DNA of 64,000 nucleotides from WHSW01 sp963821025 (lineage in GTDB: Bacteria > Actinomycetota > Thermoleophilia > Solirubrobacterales > 70-9). The stretch is from positions 930,001 to 994,000 of the forward strand of contig CAWGCG010000003.1 of the NCBI GenBank assembly GCA_963821025.1, read 5' to 3'. A model generated the notes under the pieces. It saw only the letters and a list, made by a program, of their open reading frames with translations, made no database searches and was not told where the DNA came from. A program made the position numbers and the translations under genes. Shown here piece by piece: positions 44,083 to 51,055 of the stretch. Positions within the stretch are counted from its first letter, which is position 1; the number at the start of each line of letters is the position of its first letter.

Positions 44083-45189
44083 CTAGCCCTCGTCGCCTCC
44101 GATCGTCTCCGTGACCTCGCCGGTCTTCGGGTCGATGACCGCGAACTCCCCCAGCGTCTGGTCCTCCTCGATCACGCCCGCGGCCTTGATCAGGTCGAAG
44201 ACGCCCGCCTCGTTCTCGATCCACTCGGGCGTCAGGTACACCGAGTCCTGCTGGAAGTCGAAGACGTTGTCCACATAATCCTGCATGAACTTCTCGTCCT
44301 CAGGACTCTGAATCGCGAAGTCCTCGGGGTTGTCCGCAATGATCGTGTCCGAGTCCTTGGTCCACTGGTCCATGCCCTCCTGCCAGATATCGAGGAAGAA
44401 GGCGACCTCCTCCGGATTCTCGTCGAACCACTCCTTGCGAGCGACGAAGTTGTTCGAGTCGACCCCGAGGTGGTTGGGATCGTCGGCGATCTCGTCGGCG
44501 TACAGCTGCGAGGCCGACTTGCCGTCATAGAGCGCCTCGATCTTGCCGGTGCGCAGGGCCTCGGTGCCCTGGACGGGGTCGATGATCGCGGCGCAGATCT
44601 CGCCGTCCTCGAGCAGCTGGGGCATGATCTGGTAATCGGCGGTGACCAGCTCGAGATCATCGCCCTGCTCGGCGATCTCACGCCCGTCGATCTGGTCCAC
44701 CAACGAGGACCAGATCACCGTGTTGCCGGTGGTCGATTCCGCCGCGACCTTGCACCCCTCCGGTAGGTCCGCGGCCGTGGCATAGTCCTGGCCGGCCGCA
44801 ACCGCGAAGATGTCCTTGTTGGCGTTGTACTTGCCGAAGGTCACGGTCGGGATCCCCTGTTGATCGAGCAGCGGGGTCTCGTAGCTGCCCGTCGAGAGTA
44901 TGTCGGCGTTGCCGCCCGCGAAGAGTCCGAACTCGTCGAAGGACTGGAAGGCGTTGATGTCGATGCCCGCCTCGACTCCCTTCTTCTCGAGGATGCCGCT
45001 GTCGACGATGTAGTTCCAGACCGGGTCCGGGGCGAAGGCGAAGCGGATCACGCTCTGCGCCTCGATCTCACTCGTCTCGCCGCTGCTGTCGTCGTCGTCG
45101 CCCCCGCAGGCCGCCAGGGCGAGCACGCTGACCAGCGCCACGCACCCGAGAAGCAACCGAGACCACCTTGTCGCGAGCCTCCTCCTCAT
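44083..45189 (-). CDS. NitT/TauT-type substrate-binding lipoprotein
   Basis: A 368-residue solute-binding protein. The signal ends in lipobox LAAC (Cys28), followed by GGDDDD. The bilobal core has IRFAFAPDPVWNYIVDSGILEKKGVEAGIDINAFQSFDEFGLFAGGNADIL, the pattern of NMT1/TauA-like proteins, and LEDGEICAAIIDPVQGTEALRTGKIE near the hinge. The acidic surface and the presence of an AH/M24/ureohydrolase pathway suggest a nitrogenous organic ligand, not identifiable by sequence alone. ATG at 45189 has AGGAGG close by. First gene of the permease operon. Confidence 0.9.
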   Translation of the reverse strand: MRRRLATRWSRLLLGCVALVSVLALAACGGDDDDSSGETSEIEAQSVIRFAFAPDPVWNYIVDSGILEKKGVEAGIDINAFQSFDEFGLFAGGNADILSTGSYETPLLDQQGIPTVTFGKYNANKDIFAVAAGQDYATAADLPEGCKVAAESTTGNTVIWSSLVDQIDGREIAEQGDDLELVTADYQIMPQLLEDGEICAAIIDPVQGTEALRTGKIEALYDGKSASQLYADEIADDPNHLGVDSNNFVARKEWFDENPEEVAFFLDIWQEGMDQWTKDSDTIIADNPEDFAIQSPEDEKFMQDYVDNVFDFQQDSVYLTPEWIENEAGVFDLIKAAGVIEEDQTLGEFAVIDPKTGEVTETIGGDEG

Positions 45190-45325
45190 GATCCTCCTCT
45201 CGCTGCCAGTCCCCGCTCAGGGCGGTACCGGAGCCCGTGGGTTCGTCGGGGCCAACTCCGTCACCCCGAAACCAACAACCGCTGCTCGGATTCGAAAGTT
45301 TCGCTACACAAGCAACAGCGCGGCT

Positions 45326-45354
45326 ACTGTATCCAGGGGATATCGGGAAGTCAA
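45326..45354 (-). promoter_or_regulatory. promoter of the binding-protein/permease operon
   Basis: Minus strand: -35 TTGACT (45349-45354), 17-base spacer, -10 TACAGT (45326-45331). The 18 bases 45315-45332 match those before the ATPase operon with a single difference. The 307-base region between the binding-protein and Gfo/Idh genes (45190-45496) holds this promoter and the divergent one at 45397; nothing else was recognised in it. Confidence 0.6.
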
Positions 45355-45396
45355 GGCAAATCCTCAGCGCGGTGCGGAGGGCCATTTTCAAGCCAG

Positions 45397-45434
45397 TTGA
45401 GCGCACTCTTCAGGGCACATAAGTATTGCTAACG
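45397..45434 (+). promoter_or_regulatory. promoter of the Gfo/Idh gene with operator site D
   Basis: -35 TTGAGC at 45397-45402, 17-base spacer, -10 TAAGTA at 45420-45425. Site D is AAGTATTGCTAACG (45421-45434), overlapping the -10 and matching 13 of 14 bases with TAGTNNNNCTAACG if N positions are ignored. The gene starts 63 bases later. Confidence 0.5.
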
Positions 45435-45496
45435 TTGATCTCGTCAATGACCCACTATCCAAGTGAGGCTGCGGTGGCCGGAAGAGCGAGGCACTG

Positions 45497-46447
45497 ATGC
45501 GATGGGGACTGATCGGAACGCGCGGACTGGTCGACAGAGGCGGCCTGAACGCGTTCCAGCAGGCGGAGAACGCGGAGCTGGCCGCGGTCCTGAGCAGCGA
45601 CCCCGAGCGCGCGCGGGAATTTGGCGCTGCCAACGACGTCGAGACTGCGACTGCGGATCTCGACGAGTTCCTGGCGGCGCCGGGCCTGGAGGCGGTCTGG
45701 ATCGCTTCGCCGACCTGGCTTCACCACGAGCAGGGTCGGGCTGCGATCGATGCGGGCAAGCACGTGCTACTCGAGAAGCCGCTCGCGATCGACGTCCGGG
45801 CCGGCTGGGAACTGGTGGAGGCGGCCGAGAAGGCCGGCACCCTGCTGGCGACCGGCTATCAGGCCCGTTACGTCCCGGCTCATGCGGCAATGAAGCGGCT
45901 GATCGACGAGGGCGCCGTGGGAGAGGTCTCGGTTGCCAGGACCTATTACGGCATCCATCGCCCGGGCCCGCCACCCGAGTGGCGCCAGAAGCGCGAGACG
46001 GCGCGCTGGGGGGCACTCTCGGACGTCGGCACCCATCACATCGACCTGCTTCGGATGCTGCTCGGCGAGATCGCAGAGGCAGAGGGCTATTTCGAGCGTC
46101 AGCAGGGCTTCGAGACCGACGACGCGGTCGCGGCGGCCCTTCGGCTCGAGTCCGGGATAGTTGCGACGTTGACGATCAGCACCAACGTGTGGGTTCAATA
46201 CACCCGGGTCGAGGTTCACGGGACCGAGGGCGCACTCGTCGCCGAGGACACCTCGCCCCTCGGCCAGGGAACGGCGAGCTTGTTGCGCGCCGGCGAGGAG
46301 CCCGAAGACGTGACCGGCGCGCGGCCGAACTCGTGGGTTGCGCAACTCGAGACCGTCACCCGGGCCGCATCGGGCGAAGAAGTGGCCTATGCGACCGGCG
46401 AGGACGGCGCGCGCAACCTCGAGATCATGGAGCAGATCGTCGAGTGA
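45497..46447 (+). CDS. Gfo/Idh/MocA-family oxidoreductase
   Basis: A 316-residue NAD(P)-dependent oxidoreductase. Rossmann start WGLIGTRGLVDRGGLNAFQ, then VWIASPTWLHHEQGRAAIDAGKHVLLEKPLAID (the EKP family motif near residue 96), ATGYQARYVPAHAAMKRLI and WGALSDVGTHHIDLLRML with the catalytic Asp/His. These enzymes act on sugars, inositols and a few other ring or acid substrates. Here the partner genes suggest a role in the island pathway. ATG at 45497 lies after GAGG at longer spacing. Confidence 0.88.
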   Translation: MRWGLIGTRGLVDRGGLNAFQQAENAELAAVLSSDPERAREFGAANDVETATADLDEFLAAPGLEAVWIASPTWLHHEQGRAAIDAGKHVLLEKPLAIDVRAGWELVEAAEKAGTLLATGYQARYVPAHAAMKRLIDEGAVGEVSVARTYYGIHRPGPPPEWRQKRETARWGALSDVGTHHIDLLRMLLGEIAEAEGYFERQQGFETDDAVAAALRLESGIVATLTISTNVWVQYTRVEVHGTEGALVAEDTSPLGQGTASLLRAGEEPEDVTGARPNSWVAQLETVTRAASGEEVAYATGEDGARNLEIMEQIVE

Positions 46448-46473
46448 TCTGAAGGATTCCGTTGCTTGCCTTC

Positions 46474-46932
46474 TCAGCTGCGTGCAGCCCCCGCGATGAG
46501 GGCTTCGAGGGTCTCCACTGCCTCGCTCGCGCGGCGTCTGCTTCGGAACATGACCGTGTTCGGCGCCACGAGGCGTCGCGATTCCTGAAAATAGGTATCG
46601 GGGAAATCGTCGAACGGCCCCGTCTCGTTGGCTTGCTCGTTTCCGAATGGTCTGAGAACAACCTGGACAGCCGCACCGGGACGTCCCTCGATCACCTCTA
46701 CCGAGGAGATGCGGGAATAAGGGAATTCTCCGACGGACCAATGAATGAGCTCGGTCCGCTTTGCGATCAGCGCCCGCGCCCGCGTGCAGACGAGAGCGTT
46801 GGTCCCGAAGCCGCGGGTCGCCCAAACGCCGACGATCTCCTCACCGGGGTCGAGAGACTCCTCGATTGCTCGGCGCATTCCCGCGCGCAGTCCGTCAAGT
46901 CCCTGCACTCCGGAGGATCCTAGCTTGACCAT
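46474..46932 (-). CDS. small PH-like domain protein, unknown
   Basis: A 152-residue protein. After an N-terminal helix, LDPGEEIVGVWATRGFGTNALVCTRARALIAKRTELIHWSVGEFPYSRISSVEVIEG has the strand pattern of bacterial PH (YokE/bPH) domains, which often form membrane or oligomer scaffolds. The rest (RRASEAVETLEALIAGAARS) is helical. If ATG at 46932 is used, the gene overlaps the start of the ureohydrolase on the other strand; ATG at 46878 avoids this. Its role in the island is unclear. It lies on the opposite strand and may be unrelated to the pathway. Confidence 0.65.
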   Translation of the reverse strand: MVKLGSSGVQGLDGLRAGMRRAIEESLDPGEEIVGVWATRGFGTNALVCTRARALIAKRTELIHWSVGEFPYSRISSVEVIEGRPGAAVQVVLRPFGNEQANETGPFDDFPDTYFQESRRLVAPNTVMFRSRRRASEAVETLEALIAGAARS

Positions 46933-47887
46933 CTACGAACCATGGGACGCACTCACGGCCCCTCGCTTCACGGGGCCGCGTACCTACGCGCGGCTGCCAT
47001 ACGTCAAGGATCTCCGGGGGGTCGATGCTGCGGTGTTCGGGATTCCCTGGGACGGCGGCGCCTCATTCCGGGGCGGCGCGCGGTTCGGCCCGGAGGGTGT
47101 GCGATCCGCCTCCGGGATGATCCGCGCCTATAACCCGGTTCAGAAGGTGCAGGTCTTCGGAGCGCTGTCGACGATCGACTACGGAGACGCTCCCACCGCG
47201 CCCGGGTACATCGAGGAGACGCTGGAACGGATCGAGGCATTCGTCCGTCCGATCGCAGAGTCTGAGGCGATGCCGGTGGCGATCGGCGGCGACCACTCAG
47301 CGACGCTCGGCGAACTACGGGCCCTCGCTGCCGTACATGGGCCGCTCGGATTGATCCACCTCGACTCGCACACCGACCTCTGGGACAGCTACAACGGACT
47401 CCCGCTCAGCCATGGGACGATGTTCCGCCGGGCGATCGAGGAAGGGATCCTCGATCCCGGCCGTGTCCTGCAGGCTGGCATGCGTGGGTCTCTATACGGC
47501 GAAGCCGACGAGGAGATACCGACGACTCTCGGTGTCGAGATGATTCCCTGGGTGGAGCTTGCGGAGTTGACGCCCAACGGCCTGGCGGAGCGTGCACGCA
47601 ACCGACTCGCGGGAGGCCCCGCATTCCTCTCGCTCGACGTCGACTTCGTCGACGCCGCCTTCTGCCCGGGGACCGGAACGCCGGAGGTTGGCGGGCCAAC
47701 CAGCTTTGAAGCGCTGGCCTATCTGCGTGCCCTCAAAGGCCTAAACCTTGTCGGCTGCGATGTTGTCGAGGTGGCTCCTGCCTACGACGGTCCGGGCCAA
47801 GTGACCGCGCTGTTCGCGGCCAATGCCGTGTTCGAGATGCTCTCGCTTGTCGTGCTGGGCAAGAACGCTGACGACAGCGCCGGCTGA
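46925..47887 (+). CDS. agmatinase/guanidinobutyrase-type ureohydrolase
   Basis: A 320-residue arginase-superfamily enzyme that releases urea from guanidino compounds using two Mn ions. All metal ligands are present: His124 in GGDHS, Asp147, His149 and Asp151 in LDSHTDLWD, and Asp238 and Asp240 in LDVDFVDAAF. CPGTGTPEVGG is the agmatinase-group signature. Substrate could be agmatine, 4-guanidinobutyrate or another guanidino acid. TTG at 46925 is chosen because GGAGG lies eight bases upstream and it gives the usual length. Transcribed in the Gfo/Idh direction, separated from it by the oppositely oriented PH-like gene. Confidence 0.9.
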   Translation: MTIYEPWDALTAPRFTGPRTYARLPYVKDLRGVDAAVFGIPWDGGASFRGGARFGPEGVRSASGMIRAYNPVQKVQVFGALSTIDYGDAPTAPGYIEETLERIEAFVRPIAESEAMPVAIGGDHSATLGELRALAAVHGPLGLIHLDSHTDLWDSYNGLPLSHGTMFRRAIEEGILDPGRVLQAGMRGSLYGEADEEIPTTLGVEMIPWVELAELTPNGLAERARNRLAGGPAFLSLDVDFVDAAFCPGTGTPEVGGPTSFEALAYLRALKGLNLVGCDVVEVAPAYDGPGQVTALFAANAVFEMLSLVVLGKNADDSAG

Positions 47888-47978
47888 GACGACCCGCGTT
47901 TTCCATCATCGCGCCGTGATCCTCGTCCCCGGCGGGTGTTGTTAATTCAGACGACACTCGATCGAGGAGGGCGCTGAG

Positions 47979-48038
47979 ATGAAGACCCCGAACGCCGTTG
48001 GACCGGCGATCGCGGCGCGGCGATCAGGTATCCCTTGA
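47979..48038 (+). CDS. 19-residue leader ORF before the sigma factor gene
   Basis: ATG at 47979 follows a strong GAGGAGG ribosome binding site at eight-base spacing and encodes 19 residues ending at TGA 48036-48038. The sigma factor ATG at 48049 comes 11 bases later in another frame and has only a weak ribosome binding site of its own. The arrangement fits translational coupling of the sigma gene to a short leader. The peptide (MKTPNAVGPAIAARRSGIP) has no recognised motif. A frameshift that would fuse it to the sigma gene cannot be ruled out. Confidence 0.5.
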   Translation: MKTPNAVGPAIAARRSGIP

Positions 48039-48048
48039 CGCAGAGCCG

Positions 48049-49491
48049 ATGACGAAGGGATCGAGACTGAGGCCAATCGCGAGGGCCGTGTTGCGCACGC
48101 AGGCGGACGAGCGCCTGGTCGAGCTCTCGCGCGAGGGCCGAGAGGCGGTGTTCGAGGAGATCGTGCGCCGCTACCGCTCGGGGCTGGTCGCCTTCGCCGC
48201 CGCCTACGCCCCGGCCGACCGCGCCGAGGACGTCGTCCAGGAGAGCCTGGTGCGCTCTTGGACCGCGCTCGCTGACTCCGAGGGGGAGATCAAGTTGAAA
48301 CCGTGGCTCTACACGATCGTTCGCAACCGCGCCCTCAACGCCCGGCGCGATGCCCGGCCGCACGAGCCCCTGCCGGACGACCTCGACGGGGTCGCCCAAC
48401 CCCCGGAGATCGTGCTCACACGCGAGGAGCTTGAACGGGTCACTGCCGCGGTCAGCGCCCTGCCCGACCCGCAGCGAAAGGCCCTGGTGCGCAGCGCGCT
48501 GGACGGGCGAACCCACGAGCAGATCGCCGCCGAGATCGGCTCGACGCCGGGCGCGGTCAGACAGCTGATCTTTCGCGGCCGTACCGCGGTCCGCGAAGGG
48601 GTCGGCCTGGTCATCCCGATGCCGCTGGTCCGGGCGCTCGCCGACACGGGCGCGCCCGAGGCGGCGGCGACAGCCGCGGCCGGCGGCGCCGCGATCGCCA
48701 GTGCCGCGGGAGGAACCTCGGTGCTGACCAAGGCGACCGTCGGGCTGGTGGTCGGGACGATCGCGGCGGGAACCGGGGTTGCGATCAAGCGGGCAGACGA
48801 CGAGCGGGAACGAGCTCAGGCCGGCACGCCGACGGCGCAGGCGAGCTCGGACAGCTCCGGCGCAGCCTCCGACTCTGGCGGCACGGCACCCGCGGCATCA
48901 GCTGCTGGGCCGAGCCGAGCCGAGACGGGCAACGGCAGCAGTTCGGGGGAGGGTTCCGGGTCCGATGGTCCGGGTGATCGATCCGGCCCCGGTGGCGGGG
49001 ACGGCGATCACCGTGGAGGCGAGGATCGCGGCTCGGGCGGGGACTCGGGACCGAGCACCGATCATTCGAGCGACTCGCAGCTCGACTCGTCGGGCCCCGG
49101 TGGCCCGGGCGCCGGTGGCAGCTCCGGCTCGGGGTCTGGAGACAGCTCCGGCTCGGGTTCCGGCAGCTCTGGGTCGGGCTCCGGCGGCAGCTCCGGCTCG
49201 GGCTCCGGCAGCTCTGGGTCGGGCTCCGGCGGCAGCTCTGGCTCGGGGTCCGGCCCGGGCTCGGGGTCCGGCCCGGGCTCTGGCTCTGGGTCAGGCTCCG
49301 GCGGCAGCTCTGGCTCGGATGACGCTGTCGACCCGGTCGAGATCGATGCGCCCGAAGCGGAATCCTCCAGCGGCTCGGGCAGTTCCGGGCCCTCCGGCGG
49401 CAGCTCGGGCTCCGGCGGCGGCTCCGGCTCGTCCGGCGGCTCCGGTTCCTCCGGGTCGTCCGGCAGCTCCGACGAGATCGAGCTCGACTAA
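48049..49491 (+). CDS. ECF-type sigma factor with hydrophobic segment and Gly/Ser-repeat tail
   Basis: A 480-residue protein. Sigma region 2 spans about 31-100 (YRSGLVAFAAAYAPADRAEDVVQESLVRSWTAL, LKPWLYTIVRNRALNARR) and region 4 about 126-182 (SALPDPQRKALVRSALDGRTHEQIAAEIGSTPGAVRQLIFRGR). A hydrophobic stretch at about 205-246 follows, then about 230 residues of low complexity. These are first Asp/Ser/Gly, then tandem GSGSGSSGSGSGGSS-type units at about 355-425, ending SSDEIELD. It directs RNA polymerase to unknown promoters. The tail might anchor it at the membrane or wall. It is convergent with a kinase gene, their stops overlapping. Confidence 0.85.
   Translation: MTKGSRLRPIARAVLRTQADERLVELSREGREAVFEEIVRRYRSGLVAFAAAYAPADRAEDVVQESLVRSWTALADSEGEIKLKPWLYTIVRNRALNARRDARPHEPLPDDLDGVAQPPEIVLTREELERVTAAVSALPDPQRKALVRSALDGRTHEQIAAEIGSTPGAVRQLIFRGRTAVREGVGLVIPMPLVRALADTGAPEAAATAAAGGAAIASAAGGTSVLTKATVGLVVGTIAAGTGVAIKRADDERERAQAGTPTAQASSDSSGAASDSGGTAPAASAAGPSRAETGNGSSSGEGSGSDGPGDRSGPGGGDGDHRGGEDRGSGGDSGPSTDHSSDSQLDSSGPGGPGAGGSSGSGSGDSSGSGSGSSGSGSGGSSGSGSGSSGSGSGGSSGSGSGPGSGSGPGSGSGSGSGGSSGSDDAVDPVEIDAPEAESSSGSGSSGPSGGSSGSGGGSGSSGGSGSSGSSGSSDEIELD
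49120..49320. repeat. Gly/Ser-coding tandem repeats in the sigma gene
   Basis: Imperfect tandem units of roughly 40-45 bases made of ggcagctccggctcgggctc-like segments encode the Gly/Ser tail of the sigma factor. The period is a multiple of three. Such sequence can vary in copy number by slippage, so tail length may differ between strains. Confidence 0.7.
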
Positions 49492-50381
49492 CGCCAGCGC
49501 GGCCGCAGCCCGGAGAGCCGTGGCTTCGACTGCGCGCGCAACACCGGCTCCAGCGCTTCCGCGGCCTCCGCGGGCAGCGGGCGTCGCGCCGGATCGGAAT
49601 CCAGACAGGCGAGGATCGGGGCGGCTACCTCGGCGGGTAGGGGCGATGGATCGATCTCGCGGGCGAGCTGGGGCCAGCGCCGCAAGGGTTCGGCCGAGTC
49701 GGGCTCGGCGTCCGCGAAGGGCCGGCACCCGGTCGCCGCGCGATAGAGCGTCGCCCCCAGCCCCCAGACGTCGGCGGGTGCTCCGATCGGCCCGCGTCCG
49801 TCGGGGTCGCACTGCTCGGGCGCCATGTAGGCGTCGGTCCCGATCGGCCGTTCGAGGCGAGCCGCGTCTTCGGCCGTGAGCGCGACACTGAGGTCGATCA
49901 GCCGCGGCGGGGCGCTCATGATCGTGTTCGCCGGCTTCAGGTCCAGATGGACGCAGCCGACGGCGGCGAGGTAATGGAGCGCCGAGCACAGCTGCAGCGC
50001 CAGGGGCACCAGCTGCTCAGGCGGCAGCGGGCCGTGGCTGCGTACCAGGCTCGACAGCCGCGGGCCCTCGAGGTGCTCGAGGACCAGATGGGGACGCGCG
50101 CCCTCGAGCACGGCGCCGAACCCGCGCAGGATCACCGGATGGTCGAGCCGGGTGAGCATCTCCGCCTCCGCTCGCAGGCCCTCGAGCGTGTGCTCGTCGG
50201 CGACCAGGTGCGGTCGCACCAGCTTCGCCACCACGATCGCGTGCAGGCGCTCGTCGAAGGCCAGATAAGCCTCGTAGCGATGGCCGCCGCCGAGGCGCTG
50301 CAGCGCGGTACGTCCAGGGACGATCTGGTCGCCCTGCTCGAATTCCCAGCGGCGCTGTGTCTGTTCAGTCACGGCCGGCAT
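49488..50381 (-). CDS. Ser/Thr protein kinase with altered catalytic motifs
   Basis: A 297-residue kinase domain protein without a membrane helix. The ATP lysine is in VVAKLV (Lys53). The catalytic loop is VHLDLKPAN (145-152, HLD in place of HRD), the metal motif is IDLS (163-165, DLS in place of DFG), and MAPEQ near 188 is normal. The glycine loop RLGGGHRYEAY is loose. The catalytic Asp, Lys and metal Asp are kept, so activity is possible but altered. ATG at 50381 after GGGAGA is preferred. Its stop overlaps that of the convergent sigma gene. It lies beside a repeat membrane protein gene on the same strand. Confidence 0.85.
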   Translation of the reverse strand: MPAVTEQTQRRWEFEQGDQIVPGRTALQRLGGGHRYEAYLAFDERLHAIVVAKLVRPHLVADEHTLEGLRAEAEMLTRLDHPVILRGFGAVLEGARPHLVLEHLEGPRLSSLVRSHGPLPPEQLVPLALQLCSALHYLAAVGCVHLDLKPANTIMSAPPRLIDLSVALTAEDAARLERPIGTDAYMAPEQCDPDGRGPIGAPADVWGLGATLYRAATGCRPFADAEPDSAEPLRRWPQLAREIDPSPLPAEVAAPILACLDSDPARRPLPAEAAEALEPVLRAQSKPRLSGLRPRWR

Positions 50382-50449
50382 CACGATCTCCCGAGGTCGG
50401 TGAGGCGGGCGGAGCGGAAGGCCCCGCCCGCCTCGATCGACATCCCGGC

Positions 50450-50962
50450 TCAGTGCCCCCGGGTGCGGGTCCCGGTCGCGGTGTCGTTGGTCGCGGTGTT
50501 GCTCGCGCCGGTGCCCCGGGTGGTCCCGGTCGCCGTCGCGGTGTCGTCGTCGTCCTGATCTCCACCATGACCGCGGTGGCCGTTGTCGTCATGACCGCGG
50601 TGGCCGTTGTCGTCGCCGCGCCCGGTGTGACCCCTAGTCGCGGTGTCGTTGGTCGCGGTGTTGCTCGCGCCGGTGCCCCGGGTGGTGTCGTCGCCGCCGG
50701 TCCGGGTCTGCGTTTGGGTGCCGGTGTCGGTGTCGTCGTCATCATCACCGTCGCCGCCGCCCCCGGGACCGGAGTGGTCGTCATCCTCGTCGCCGGAGCC
50801 GTGACCGCTGCTGCCGTCGTCGCGGTGCGCGACGATCTTGTCGCCGCTGTCGGCTGCCGATGCGACCACCGCCACCGCGTTGATGAACACGGCGGTCAAC
50901 AGCATCAGCACGAAAGCGAAGCTGACCCGGTTGAGCACGCTCGGCTCGCTCGCCTGCATCTG
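50450..50962 (-). CDS. repeat-rich membrane protein, unknown
   Basis: A 170-residue protein. An N-terminal membrane segment (VSFAFVLMLLTAVFINAVAVVASAA) precedes an outer part of Asp/Gly/His/Thr low complexity. Two copies of TTRGTGASNTATNDTAT and a doubled DDNGHRGH are encoded by exact DNA repeats. AGGAGG six bases before ATG at 50962 fixes the start; longer reading is not needed. The acidic repeats suggest calcium or cell-wall contact. It is 68 bases upstream of the kinase on the same strand. Function unknown. Confidence 0.7.
   Translation of the reverse strand, partial: QMQASEPSVLNRVSFAFVLMLLTAVFINAVAVVASAADSGDKIVAHRDDGSSGHGSGDEDDDHSGPGGGGDGDDDDDTDTGTQTQTRTGGDDTTRGTGASNTATNDTATRGHTGRGDDNGHRGHDDNGHRGHGGDQDDDDTATATGTTRGTGASNTATNDTATGTRTRGH
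50475..50686. repeat. perfect 50-bp direct repeat pair and 24-bp tandem repeat
   Basis: 50475-50524 and 50637-50686 are identical over 50 bases, 162 bases apart (a multiple of three). Between them, 50567-50590 and 50591-50614 are an exact 24-base tandem. All lie in the repeat membrane protein gene and preserve its frame. Confidence 0.9.
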
Positions 50963-51055
50963 GATCCTCCTCATGGTCGTTCGCATTTGCGGGCACGCGC
51001 CCGCCCCCACGCTTCTTCAACCCGAGCGAGTCGGGAGGATCACGATCTCCGGCGG

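Noticed and set aside
26078..47887. Integrated plasmid or prophage
   Set aside because: No integrase, tRNA junction, replication or phage gene is visible in the region. Transfer remains possible but is not shown.
49120..49320. Regular repeats that could suggest a CRISPR array
   Set aside because: The repeats have no unique spacers, are in frame inside a sigma factor gene and encode a Gly/Ser tail.
50475..50686. Direct repeats as possible attachment sites or IS ends
   Set aside because: They are in frame within one coding gene, with no integrase or transposase nearby and an amino acid repeat to explain them.
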